From: Pachypanchax playfairii
Taxonomy: Eukaryota; Chordata; Actinopteri; Cyprinodontiformes; Aplocheilidae
Assembly (NCBI GenBank): GCA_006937955.1
Contig: SSNP01000138.1
Coordinates: 882,471 to 946,470, forward strand
Direction of reading: 5' to 3'
Length of the DNA: 64,000 nucleotides
Shown here in pieces: positions 1-13,000 of this stretch. Under the pieces are notes generated by a model. The model was given only the letters and a program-made list of their open reading frames with translations, made no database searches and was not told where the DNA came from. A program made the translations under genes and the position numbers. Position 1 is the first letter of the stretch; every line of letters starts with the position of its first letter.

Positions 1-717
1 TACTCCCTGCAGAAAGGTCTGGGTCGGGTTTGGAACTCAGGACCTTATTATTGTAAACCAAATGGAGTTTATTCAGGTTTATTTTAAAACAGTGTTTTGG
101 CGCTGGTTTGATAGTATGTGCTCCTTGGGCCAAACTAATTACAGTTTAATAATTACTGTTAGGATTCGTTTGAATAAATTTTGCAGTGCTAGTAGCTGAA
201 CGGGTTCTACCTTGGAAAGCCCTTGCTACAGTGGGACGTTTCCCCTGTTTATCAGCAGCTGACATTCCAGGATTAATCACTGTTGATCTTACAGGCAGGA
301 AACACTAAAATACCCTCTCTTCATGTCATAACTGTCCGCAGCAGTCAACCCTCTGTCCTCTCAGTCATGTTCTGATTAGCAAAGCAAACTCCCTGCTAGC
401 TTTAATACTGGCTGCATAGTGTCAACAGCAAGCAGTGACACTGAAGTCCTGTAGTTTGTGCTGTTTCGAGATGAGTATCAAATAATCTCACTTATATAGA
501 ACTCTCCATCAAAAGTAGCAAAAAGTAGAAAGACATATTTGGTGAAACTGCCTTTAGAAGGTGAAAGAATTATTTTTGCTGTTTTTAGTTGGAGTTTGAC
601 CGACAACCTCTGCAGCTCACCAGGGGAAATTGTTTTATTTTGTATTTGTAAATTTGAAACTTTACCATAAGTTAATGTTTTAAGATTATTTGTTGTATAT
701 TATTTTTTGATTTTCAG
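1..717. other. upstream or 5' intronic DNA of rnf19a
   Basis: No coding exon is visible here. The stretch is AT-rich and ends in two possible splice acceptors, one ending at 717 (TTTTCAG) and one at 753 (TCTTTCAG). The first rnf19a coding exon probably follows one of these, so this stretch is most likely the end of a 5' intron. The noncoding first exon and promoter would then lie outside the window. I saw no recognisable repeat. Confidence 0.5.
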
Positions 718-846
718 GAACTATCACAGTAATATTTTCTCTGCTTCTTTCAGGTTCTGTTGCTTCATTTTCACAGCAGGAGACCTTCCCCTTCGCCAAA
801 ATCCAGCTCCTAGACGTGACATCGAGGTGGATCAGGAGAAGCCACC

Positions 847-855
847 ATGTCTTAA
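847..855 (+). promoter_or_regulatory. minimal upstream ORF (Met-Ser-stop) in strong Kozak context
   Basis: The sequence GCCACCATG at 841-849 is a full Kozak consensus, but the frame closes after one more codon (ATG TCT TAA). It lies in the predicted 5' leader of rnf19a, 188 nt before the main ATG. If the leader is transcribed as expected, ribosomes would meet this start first. That the leader includes this position is inferred from the splice acceptors at 717/753. Confidence 0.5.
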
Positions 856-969
856 ACACAGAAGGGCCTTCTGGAGGCCTTTCCTCCAACCCTCTCCCCC
901 CTACCCCCTCCCCTATCCATCCCCTTACCCCCTCTCCCAGCCCCATCCAACTCCCAGACCTGCCTGCAC

Positions 970-1038
970 ATGTTAGAGACAGGCTGCCCAGCCCTGGCTT
1001 CCCATCAGCACATTCCTCCCCTTCTCTCAAAGAGATGA
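970..1038 (+). promoter_or_regulatory. 22-codon upstream ORF overlapping the rnf19a start (ATGA)
   Basis: An ATG at 970 opens 22 codons that end in TGA at 1036-1038. This stop overlaps the presumed rnf19a ATG (1035-1037) as ATGA. Such an arrangement can permit termination-reinitiation or restrain initiation at the main start. The geometry is seen directly; a regulatory effect is inference. Confidence 0.45.
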
Positions 1039-4000
1039 GCACACAGCAGCAGCTGGGCCTGGGAGACAGCAGAATGATGGGTTCTGAACGGGACCTACAG
1101 TCCACTGCTTCCTCAAGCTCCCTGCCAGCTGTGAAGAAGGCTCCAAAGAAGAGGCACTTTTCTCTGGCTTCTTTTTTTCGAAGGCGAGGGCGGGAGTCAA
1201 AATCAGGGCGACACAGATCCAGAGATCTCCAGCATCCTGGACCTGGAGGGCTAACAGGAGTGGATGGCATTGCCAGCATTGAGAGCCTCCACTCAGATAT
1301 GTGTAATGACAAGAACTCGGCCACCTTCTCTGTGGCTGGGCCTGGAGCTGCCTCATCTGCCTCAGGAGCTTCTTCCTCTACCTCCTCTTCCTCTTCTAAG
1401 GTGGGACTTGGAGGGGGGGCAGAGCTACAGGAGTGCCCATTGTGCCTTCTACGTCACTCAAGGGAGAGCTTCCCTGACATTATGACGTGTCACCACCGCT
1501 CCTGCATTGACTGCCTGCGCCAGTATCTGCGCATTGAGATCTCAGAATCACGGGTCAATATAAGCTGCCCGGAGTGCTCAGAGCGCTTCAACCCACACGA
1601 CATCTTCATGATCCTGGGGGATCGAGTGGTCATGGAGAAGTATGAGGAGTTCATGCTCAGGAGGTGGTTGGTTGCTGACCCGGACTGCCGCTGGTGCCCT
1701 GCCCCAGACTGTGGGTAAGAACTGAATTTAAATACAGAGCTCATCAAAAAGTTATAATATCATGAGCAGCATGATGAAGAGGATTTATAAAATACAAATT
1801 GTCATTGATTCACAGATCAGACACGACAATGATTGTGGTTAATCACCTTGTTAGACAACAAAACTAAAGATTGGAAAGTTGGACAAGTGCATTGAAAACT
1901 TTATTTCTTTAATGGATCATTTTAGTAAATGTAAATATTATTCAACATGTATTTAAACAGGCAGGTTAAACATGGTTTTAGGTTCTGTTATAGGCCATGC
2001 TGCAGGGCTGTAAAACTAAACACAGATTTTATCATGTTTTTCAGCTGACGGCTGTCTTTTTTTGTGTACATGTTCTTTTATTTGAAACACTTTTTATATA
2101 CCCATCACATCACATGCTCTCATGCATCATTTAGAGACTGGCGTATGTGGTGCATTCTCTCTTTTTGTGAGATGGTATTTTATTGTGTATTTGTTTTATT
2201 TGGCCTCTTCCAGATATGCAGTGATAGCCTTTGGGTGTGCCAGTTGTCCAAAGATCACATGTGGCAGGGAAGGCTGCGGTACAGAGTTCTGTTACCACTG
2301 TAAGCAGCTGTGGCATCCCAATCAGACCTGTGATGCAGCACGACAGCAGAGAGCTCAGAGCCTCCGCCTGAGAACTGTGCGCTCATACTCCCTAAGTTAC
2401 AGTCAGGAGAGTGGAGCTACAGGTGAGCTGACTTCAAACCTGCAGAACCTTTCTTTGATTTAAACACTTTCCTCTCTGTATTGCCAGAAATATTAAAAAA
2501 TCTGACTTTAATGCTGTCTCATTCTTAATCTGTAAAATAAATCTGCTTAATATGGAACCCCCCCACAACTGCTTCAGCTACTCAGGAGAGGTTTAGGTGG
2601 TTTGGGAGTGTGTTTATGGGGATTTTTGATCATCCTTCCAGAAGCACTGTTGTGAGGTCAGACACTGATACTGGACTTGTTCTGGCTCACAGTCTCCCAT
2701 AATTAGTTGTATTGGTTGAAATCAGAACTTCATTTATTTCAAGTCTCTCCATCCATACTCACTCATTCATGTCTGTGTAGCTCCTCCTTGTTGTGTTGGA
2801 TCACTAAAGGGCCCCAAATGGTTCCCACAAAGTTGGCAGCATGAAATTATCCAGAATGTCAGTGCAGACAAGTTTTGCTGCACATTATATTCCATCAATG
2901 ATGTTTGGGTTGGATGTAACTGTTCAGTCATGGAAACACATCTGGAGCTGTTGGGAGAAAGTTGTGTTGTGCACACTGTGCGTCAGCGTGCACTCACCCC
3001 TCTGTCATCTCATGTGGTCCCTCGCTTTGTGGCTGAATTGCTTTTGCCCCCAATTGTGTTTAATAAAAAAAAAACCTGAAAGTTAATCTTTTTTTAGCAA
3101 GTAATTGACTTTACTTACAAATTGACTTGTTTCAAAGGTGGCACCATGTCACAGAACCATCCTCAAATTCACTGAGCTCCTAACAGCGACCCTTTTTGCC
3201 ACAAATGTCCGAGGAAGTAGCCTCTGTGCTGCATTTTATTTCTCTGTAACAATGGAAGTTTGGACTGGAGGGGGTCTCACTTCCTTCCACATTATATCAC
3301 ATATTTAACCGACAAAAGAGGAATTTATTGTAGGAATTTAATAAAAATTGTAACCCCAAGTAAAAAATAAACATGGTCAAATCAAATTCCTTCTGTTTGT
3401 GCATCAGAATGATCATGTGCACGTGTGAATCACTTGTGCACATAGTGTCTGTACTGTTTGACGTCCTTTGTGAAACTACAGCACGCACATTTGATACTGT
3501 CACAAAACATAAAACCTGGGATTTACATGTGCTCGTCTGCTTGGGGTTTAAGGACCTGAGCCAACAGGTAAGATGATGAACTTTACATCACATCAGGGAG
3601 CCTATATAGAAAAGATGCACAAACATGTTTCCATCTTTAGGACATGTTGGGTGTGGCTCAACATCTTGGACTTTCAGTCAGTATTTTTCAGCTCTTCCTG
3701 TGAACTTCAGTGGTTTGGGGGATGAAAATCTCCCCAGGTTTATATCCAGCAGAACATTGTGACCCAAATAATTACCATTAATCACTTTTCTATTATCTTA
3801 TTGATATTGACTGTGTCTGAATCCTGCAAATTCAGGTACAAATTTATATCATTTTTAAAGTTATGCTAAACTGATTATCAGTGTTTACTGATAATGCATG
3901 TATAGTTTTGTACTTCCTGAATTTTTTTGCATCTCATTTGTTTTATTCTGTTTGTATCAGGTGATGACATTAAACCATGTCCTCGCTGTGCTGCATACAT

Positions 4001-7000
4001 CATCAAGATGAACGATGGAAGCTGTAACCACATGACTTGTGCGGTCTGTGGCTGCGAGTTCTGCTGGCTCTGTATGAAGGAGATCTCAGACTTGCACTAC
4101 TTGAGGTAATTCAATCTTCATTTTTAAGTTATATTTTAATCCAAACAACTTGCTTTAGCCTCTTGTAGTCTCTGCTTTTCTATATTTGTTGATTTATTTA
4201 ACACAGTGGCTCTTATGAGCCTCTCCTGCCATTTTGTGGGAAGTTTCTGAGTGTTTCTCGTCCTTTTTCAGTCCGTCAGGTTGTACGTTCTGGGGGAAGA
4301 AGCCATGGAGCAGGAAGAAGAAGATCCTTTGGCAGCTGGGAACACTTGTGGGCGCACCTGTAGGAATCGCACTAATTGCAGGCATAGCCATACCTGCCAT
4401 GGTCATTGGAATCCCGGTTTATGTGGGGAGAAAGGTAAGGTCTCAAAGTTCTAGTTTTCATTTTTTGGATAATGTTTAATTTGTATCAGTTAGAATTACT
4501 TTGTTTTCAGTTCCATCTGGTTTGGTTCTCAGAAATGTTTTATGAAATATTTTGGATGTTTCCATAGTAAAAATGAAGGATAATTACAGGCATTTAATAA
4601 GATTCAAAGGCTTTTATTGACAATTAAATTAATTACTGGTAATTACATTGAGTTTATGTAAAGAGTGAAAAGGCACAACACAGAACTGATGAGGATTTTT
4701 GCCTCAGCGGACTTGAACCCCTAAAGATTAAAAAAACAGTGGACTTTCGAAAGGGTTCCAGTTTCCTCTGGGTACATCAATCAATCAAATCAAATCAAAA
4801 ATACTTTATTAATTCCCGAAGGGAAATTAAGTGTTGTTGTAACTTGGTTATTCTTCAGGGAGCCATTATAGAGGGTTCTAGCGGTGGACAGGAAGGATCT
4901 CCTGTAGTGGTCTGTGCTGCAGCGGAGCTGAGGAAGCTTAAGCTTCTGACTGAAGACACTCTGTTGTTGAGTTACTGTGTTGTGAAGAGGATGATGAGGG
5001 TTTTCCATCATGTTCTTCATCCTCCTTTGGACAATCAACTCAGGAATACTCCAGTTCTGTCATGGTTCCCACCAGGGGGTGTTTGTTCGAACCCCAAGAG
5101 CGACCCAACTCCATACAAACACGGGGAAACATAAATCAGGGGAAGTGAATTTATTATAAAAAGTCCTCGAGACAACAGAACAAAACAGTGTAATGTGCTC
5201 GATGAAAAACAGGACTGGAACTGAGGCGGGGAAGAGACTCGATCCTGGGGGAAGAGACTCGTTATAAAACAAGCAACACAGCCCGCTGCAGTGCGCGGGA
5301 AAAGTGCAACTACACTTACTGTGAGGTGAAGCTGTAGTTGCGGAAGGTGGGATCCGAAGACACTGCAGCGGGGGGTGGAGCCCCAGGAGTCGAGGGAAAG
5401 CGAGGAAGCCCGGGACGTGGTGCTGTCTCCACAGATGAGACTGTGGCAGGGGCGACAGCCGCGTGCTGACCGGGGAGGTGTGGATCCGGAGGAGACCAGA
5501 GACAGACAGCGCACCGGGGAGAGAGAACGCCGCAAAGCGCGCGGCGTTAGAAAGCCCCGGTGAGGAAGAGCCCTCTTTCCAGCGGGTGAACGACCACGCA
5601 GAGTTACTCAGAGCCTGGAGGAGAGGCTCCAGGACGCGAAACTGAGAGGAAAGGGAGAGAAGGCTGGTTAGTAGAAACTAACATAAAAACTGTCATATAA
5701 ATATCTCTGACCGCTCTGTACCACTGGATGATCGGAACGAACTGGCGTCTGTCTCTTCTTGCTCCTCTGCTTAAATACCCAGCTCTCCTGAGCTGGGTAA
5801 TGATCCACACCTGCAGCCACTGATGAGAGCTGTCACACCCTGCAGAGATGATTAGTGGAGACAGCACACACCACACAGCAGCTGCAGCGATCCCACCAGT
5901 GAAACACTACAGAACAAACCCCACAGATCTGAAAGGAAAAAACCCAAACCCCAGAACCGTGACAGTACCCCCCCCCCCCAAGGGACGGCACCCGACGTCC
6001 CAAAAACAAAACCCCAGAACGGGCGGGAGGTGGGAGGTAAGGAAGGGGGGACAGACCCAAAGTCAAAAACAGAGTGCAAAAGAGAACAAAATGCAAGAAA
6101 AAACAGAAAACCAGGCTAAACATAAAAGTTCAAAAAAAAACCTGGACCCCCAGAGGAGATGCGCCGAGACTCTGGAGGACGGCCTGGAGGCCGAGAGGAG
6201 AGGCGCCCAGGCTCTGGAGGACGGCCTGGAGGCCGAGAGGAGAGGTGCCCAGGCTCTGGGGGACGACCTGGAGGCCGAGAGGAGAAGCGCCCAGGCTCTG
6301 GAGGACGACCTGGAGGCTGAGAGGAGAAGCGCCCAGGCTCTGGAGGACGGCCGGGAGGCCACTTTGAGAGGCGCCAAAAGTCTGGGGGACGTCCTGGAGA
6401 GCGGCCTGGGAACCGCGAGGCGAAGAGGCGCAGCGCGCCTGGAGAGCGGCCTGAGAGCCGCGGAGTCTTGAGGCGCAGCGCGCCTGGAGGTCGGCCTGAG
6501 AGCCGCGGGGCGAAGAGGCGCAGCGCGCCTGGAGGGCAGCCTGAGAGCCGCGAGGCGAAGAGGCGCAGCGCGCCTGGAGGGCAGCCTGAGAGCCGCGAGG
6601 CGAAGAGGCGCCTGGCGTCTGGAGTGCGGCCTGGGAGCCGCGGAGCGAAGAGGCGCCTGGAGTGCGGCCTGGGAGCCGCGGAGCGAAGAGGCGCCTGGCG
6701 TCTGGAGTGCGGCCTGAGAGCCGCGGAGCGAAGAGGCGCCTGGCGTCTGGAGTGCGGCCTGAGAGCCGCGGAGCGAAGAGGCGCCTGGCGTCTGGAGTGC
6801 GGCCTGGGAGCCGCGGAGCGAAGAGGCGCCGGGCGTCTGGAGGGCGGCCTGGGAGCCGCGGAGCGAAGGGCGCCTGGAGTGCGGCCTGGGAGCCGCGAGG
6901 CGAAGAGGCGCCGGGCGCCTGGAGTGCGGCCTGAGAGCCGCGGAGCGAAGAGGCGCCTGGCGTCTGGAGTGCGGCCTGAGAGCCGCGGAGCGAAGAGGCG

Positions 7001-10000
7001 CCTGGCGTCTGGAGTGCGGCCTGGGAGCCGCGGAGCGAAGAGGCGCCGGGCGTCTGGAGTGCGGCCGCTGCTGCTGGCGGGAGGACAGCCGCTGATGCCG
7101 GATGAAGGTCTTGGAGGTCTGGGAGGTCTAGGAGGTCTGGGAGGTCTTGAAGATCTGGGAGGTCTTGAAGGTCTGGGAGGTCTTGGAGATCTGGGGGCTG
7201 AGGTATGATGAACCGGTGCTGATGCTGATGAGTCCGGAGGACCGTCGCGGACGACGACGTCCTCGAACCGAGGCGGAAGCGTTGGAGGACCGTCGCGGAC
7301 GGCGATGTCCTCGAACCCAGGCGGAGGCGGGAGCGTTGGAGGACCGTCGCGGACGGCGACGTCCTCGAACCCTGGCGTTGGAGGACCGTCGCGGACGGCG
7401 ACGTCCTCGAACCCAGGCGGAGGCGGGAGCGTTGGAGGCCCGTCGCGGACGGCGACGTCCTCGGACCCTGGCGTTGGAGGCCCGTCGCGGACGGCGACGT
7501 CCTCGGACCCTGGCGTTGGAGGCCCGTCGCGGACGGCGACATCCTCGGACCCTGGCGTTGGAGGACCGTCGCTGACGGCGACCCTCGGAAGAACAGGTGG
7601 CGTCGAGACCCTCGGGAGAACTGGAGGCGTCGAGACCCTCGGGGAAACAGGTGGAGCCGGGACCCTCGTGAGAACTGGAGTCGGGACCCTCGTGAGAACT
7701 GGAGTCGGGACCCTCGTGAGAACTCGAACCGGGACCCTCTGGAACTCTCGAACCGGGACCCTCTGGAACTCTCGAACCGGGACCCTCTGGAACTCTTGAA
7801 CCGGGACCTTCTGGAACTCTCGAACCGGGACCCTCTGGAACTCTCGAACCGGGACCCTCTGAGACGGGGCTAGGACCCGTAGTCAGCTCGGAACAGGTCC
7901 GAGCAGCGGAGGAGTGGAGAGCAGACACGGCACCCGAGACACCGAGTGGGACGGTGGGTGCTGCGGGTCTCTCCAAAACGGGGCTGGGACCCGTGCGCAA
8001 CTCGGGGCAGGTCCGAGCAGCGGAGCAGTGGAGAGCGGACACGGCACCCGAGACACCAAGTGGGACGGTGGGTGCTGCGGGGCTCCCCGAAACGGGGCTG
8101 GGACCCGTGCGCAACTCGAAGCAGGTCCGAGCAGCGGAGCAGTGGAGAGCGGAAAAAACACCCGAGACACCGAGTGAAACGGCGGGTGCTGGGGAGCTCT
8201 CTGAAACGGGGCTGGGACCCGTGCGCAACTCGGAGCAGGTCCGAGCAGCGGAGGAGTGGAGAGCAGACACGGCACCCGAGACACCGAGTGGGACGGTGGG
8301 TGCTGCGGCTCTCTCTGAAACGGGGCTGGGACCCGTGCGCAACTCGGAGCAGGTCCGAGCAGCGGAGCACTGGAGAGCGGAAAAAACACCCGAGACACCG
8401 AGTGAAACGGTGGGTGCTGGGGAGCTCTCTGAGACGGGGCTGGGACCCGTGCGCAACTCGGAGCAGGTCCGAGCAGCGGAGGACTGAAGAGCGGACAAGG
8501 CACCCGAAACACCGAGTGGGACGGTGGGTGCTAGGGAACTGGCAGCGGCGGATGAGGAGCAGGCATGAGCCTGAGACAGTCTGTAGATGGTGCAGCTTCC
8601 CCGGGCTATGGCCAGGTTATTGGAAAGTTCAGAGACCAGGGGAAGCTGCCCAAGCTGGGGGTGTTGAATAATAATGTCCTGTGCAATAGTCAGAGCAGAG
8701 TGGATGTAGTTTAAGTCAGTGGACTTGAGAGCCGCTGCCAGAACCCGGTTCAGTCGCTCCATGGGGAGCTGGATCTCCCTGACGAGATGGGGGGAGAACC
8801 TAAGATCCCCTGCCGGGTTTAGTGCCTTCTGGAGCTGGGTCTGGGGGTTCTGGTGGCCAGTTCGTCCTGTCATGGTTCCCACCAGGGGGTGTTCGTTCGA
8901 ACCCCAAGAGCGACCCAACTCCATACAAACACGGGGAAACATAAATCAGGGGAAGTGAATTTATTATAAAAAGTGCACGAGACAACAGAACAAAACAGTG
9001 TAATGTGCTCGATGAAAAACAGGACTGGAACTGAGGCAGGGAAGAGACTCGATCCTGGGGGAAGAAACTCGTTATAAAACAAGCAACACAGCCCGCTGCA
9101 GTGCGCGGGAAAAGTGCAACTACACTTACTGTGAGGTGAAGCTGTAGTTGCGGAAGGTGGGATCCGAAGACACTGCAGCGGGGGGTGGAGCCCCAGGAGT
9201 CGAGGGAAAGCGAGGAAGCCCGGGACGTGGTGCTGTCTCCACAGATGAGACTGTGGCAGGGGCGACAGCCGCGTGCTGACCCGGGAGGTGTGGATCCGGA
9301 GGAGACCTGAGACAGACAGCGCACCGGGGAGAGAGAACGCCGCAAAGCGCGCGACGTTAGAAAGCCCCGGTGAGGAAGAGCCCTCTTTCCAGCGGGTGAA
9401 CGACCAGGCAGAGTTACTCAGAGCCTGGAGGAGAGGCTCCAGGACGCGAAACTGAGAGGAAAGGGAGAGAAGGCTGGTTAGTAGAAACTAACATAAAAAC
9501 TGTCATATAAATATCTCTGACCGCTCTGTACCACTGGATGATCGGAACGAACTGGCGTCTGTCTCTTCTTGCTCCTCTGCTTAAATACCCAGCTCTCCTG
9601 AGCTGGGTAATGATCCACACCTGCAGCCACTGATGAGAGCTGTCACACCCTGCAGAGATGATTAGTGGAGACAGCACACACCACACAGCAGCTGCAGCGA
9701 TCCCACCAGTGAAACACTACAGAACAAACCCCACAGATCTGAAAGGAAAAAACCCAAACCCCAGAACCGTGACAAGTTCAGTCTCCAGGATGGAATCAGT
9801 CCTCTTTATCCATCTGTTCAACCTCTTCATGTCACTTGCTCTGATGCTCCGCCCCCAACAGGTGACTGCAGATGTGATTAGTTGACAAACTCCTCTACTT
9901 TTGCCGCTCCTCTTCAAATCTCTGTCAGCCCGTATTGTTTGAAAGCCAGGCAGAGACACGCTGGAGTCCAGGATATGTCCCTTTAACCATGTCTCAGTAA

Positions 10001-13000
10001 AACACATGATGCTGCATTCCTGATACTCTGACTGGGTCTTCAACAGAGAATCAAGTTAATCCATTTTGTTAGCAAAGAGATCTCACATTTGTCAGTATGA
10101 CTGATGGAAGTGAAGGTTTAAACTTCCTCTTTCTCTCTCTTCACTTTGCTCCTGCTCTGCATCCACGTCTTCTTCTTTTGAGCTCATCAGAGATCCAGAG
10201 TTTCAATTTGAGGATTATTTCAGCCTTAGAAATGTCAGTTAGCTGCTCTTTCCAGATCCGATCACGTGATCAGAAATCGGGCCCGATCACGTAGTTTCAG
10301 ACTCAATTGGAATCGGACGTTACCTCCCAATCAGGACTCGGACATATATATGTATATGGTAAATGTCCTGTATAGCGCTTTTCTAGTCATTCAGACCGCT
10401 CAAAGCGCTTTCACGCTACAAGTTTTACATTCACCCATTCACACAACCCGATATGTAAGCCGGGGGGAGAGGGTAGAGGCTAACGACCGCTCTATCCACT
10501 GAGCCACAGCCGCCACGAATATATATTCTTATTATTTTTTTCACACATCTATACATCTTTTCCTGTGACGTCAGTATCCGGGACACTTTACCTCACAAGC
10601 AACCCACAGCCGCCATTTTAAGAGGGGACGCGTTTCCTTGACAACCGCAATGTATCACGAATATTTTAATTGATTAGAGGCAAAAGCCAAGCAGAGATAT
10701 ATTGAAAAGCTACTGCTAGTTGGTTTGTAGTCGTGCCCATACCGATCACCTAAAGATTTGTGGCAAAATGATCCAATGGCCTGTCATTCATGAGTATCTT
10801 ATCAACAGTCCTGTAATCTACACAACAGTGGAGAAGATGAGGACTTATAAAAGCCTCAATGTCTACATTTTCTACGAGGTAAGCTTTTTTAGTTGGCTCG
10901 GGGGATGATGTTGCTCCGTTAGCTCCACTAGCTTTGCTAGCCGCGTTAGCATGAGTCCCGGTGTTAGTTTATAGTCATATTAAATCCCTATGATGTTATC
11001 TTAGGCCCTGTCCCAATACCCGCACTGCACCCTTTATATGAGAGCAATTGACTTTTCGCTGAGTCCCGCCACCCTTAGTTACTGTTGCTACATCCAACAT
11101 ACATGACTAGCGCGACAGATTATCATGACTGGAAGAGGTATTTCCATGCGTGTCAGTGACCTTTTTGGAGCAAAACCTTTGCGACATCCTCCAAATCGAA
11201 CCAGCCTTAATCTCCTTTCTCTCTAAATCAGCTCTGCCGAGTGGCGATAGTCCGCTCGCAGCCAGCCTTGCTCGCAGCCAGCGAGCACTCCCGGCTGCCA
11301 GCACCTCCAAAATTTGGCCCCTGCGTCACAGAAAGCCTGTGGCAATCCCGAGCTGGCTAACACTCATCGTTGGACCTGCTCACATAGTAACGGTTGTGTG
11401 ATTGGACAATGGCCGTTTTGGGGGCCAAAGTTTGAGTTGATACACAGGAAGGTGAAGTCAGAGATCACTTTTCAAAAGCAGCAGTGGGGCTGTGACAATT
11501 ACTGTCCACCATAACACACACGTGCACTTTACATACCTGGACATGGAGTGAGTGCACTTCCTGTGTGGTTTCTATGGGCCGGATGCCCCCCAGCAGTGAT
11601 AACAGGCTTGTGCAGATAGTTCTCCAGGACTGGTTGTGAAGATGCTCCATAGAGCTCAGCTGTTTCATGATGGTCTGTTGCATCACCGGCTCCTTCATGC
11701 TACCTCCTCTAGGTTGCAGGGTTCCTCAGGGGAGCTGGAGACCTCAGAAGTTACAGTGTCAGACATGTTTAGCATGAAAGGGATCGTATAATGTGTACTG
11801 TCAAGAACAAATAATCTTCATTAAAATACTATACAGATGTGTCCCCTCCCTGACGTCGGGTTCATCTCCGCTGTGAGTGAACAGAAACCTCGTTTTCATC
11901 CTGATAACACTCACTGTAGGAGTGATCAGAAAAGAAGGTTTGAAGTTGAGCCTTGAGAGCAGTCAGGTTGTCTGCTTCAAGCACAAAGCTGGTTCCACGA
12001 GGGAGGAGCCTGATAACTGAAAGCTCCGCCTCCCATTCTACCATAAGCAGACCTGCAGTTTGAGAGGGAAGTTTTCTGTCAGGAACATGGAACAATAAGA
12101 TGTTTAATATAAGATAAGGCTCGGTTGTTTAGAGCTTTGTATGCTAGAATTACAATTTTACATTGTATTCTGGATTTTATGGTATTTACTAAAGTGATGC
12201 TGCAGTTTAGCATCATTGTGTGATTCTCAAGTGTTCTGTCCTCTTTTTCAGATCCATAACCGCTATGAGGGCAAAGACATCTCCAGCCACAAGAGGAACC
12301 TGGTGGTCGCTGGTGGAGTGTCCCTTTCTGTCATCGTCTCTCCGGTGGTCGCTGCAGTCACTGTCGGTCAGTCTGGACCCAACCGGTTCTCACAAATCTT
12401 TTCCTTGTTTGATGGGATTCAGTTATTTTTTTATTAAGTATCATGATCCACTGAAGTCTGTGTTTCAGATCAGAAATCAGAGTCGTGTTTAGTTTGTTTT
12501 TTTCATTTGCATGAAGTTCCTGATCTTTTGTTTCCTGTTTTCTTCACTAGCTTCTTCCTGATGTGTCATTGTCTCTGTTTCCTCTCAGGCATCGGAGTTC
12601 CCATCATGCTCGCGTACGTCTACGGAGTGGTGCCCATCTCTCTCTGTCGAAGTGGAGGTTGTGGGTTGTCAGCTGGGAACGGAAAAGGCGTGCGCATAGA
12701 ATTTGATGATGAGAATGACATGAATGTTGGCAGCGGGATGGTGACCACTGGTACGTTTCTAACCCCCGTCCTCATCCTCACTAGACTCAGTAGCTGCAGG
12801 GTGTCTGCGGGGTAGCTTGATATGAAAAGGTTTTTCTGATCTGACACTTGCAGGTGTGACAAGAAACTGGAGGCAAATACTTTTTCACAGTGCTTTAGTC
12901 TGAAGGTCAGGATAGTTTCTGTTTCCTCATGTTTGTCCTTTTTGTTTTAAACTCTTGAAAGACTCCACATCGGCAGCAGACACCAGGAACAACCCCAGTA

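Larger units (their letters stand above)
5058..9774 (-). mobile_element. young LTR retrotransposon, non-autonomous (no pol), minus orientation
   Basis: Two 907-bp direct repeats (5058-5964 and 8868-9774) begin TGTCATGG and end GTGACA on the plus strand. They are flanked by the perfect 5-bp duplication AGTTC (5053-5057 and 9775-9779). By eye they differ at about nine positions, roughly 99% identity, so the insertion is recent. Minus orientation is shown by a TATA-like TATTTAAG in the LTR, AATAAA near its other end, and a G-rich polypurine tract next to the lower-coordinate LTR. The 2.9-kb interior has one short unique region followed by several minisatellites. I see no protease, reverse transcriptase, RNase H or integrase motif. 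The element lies inside a LINE relic in an rnf19a intron, antisense to the gene. Confidence 0.88.

Noticed and set aside
816..1034. N-terminal extension of rnf19a from position 816
   Set aside because: Position 816 is GTG, not ATG. No in-frame ATG exists between the splice acceptors (717/753) and 1035, and the proline-rich translation is not found in RNF19A relatives.
5848..7799. Plus-strand ORFs of up to 246 codons within the LTR element (Arg/Gly/Ala-rich)
   Set aside because: LTR signals put the element on the minus strand; plus-strand frames are shadows of the in-phase minisatellites.
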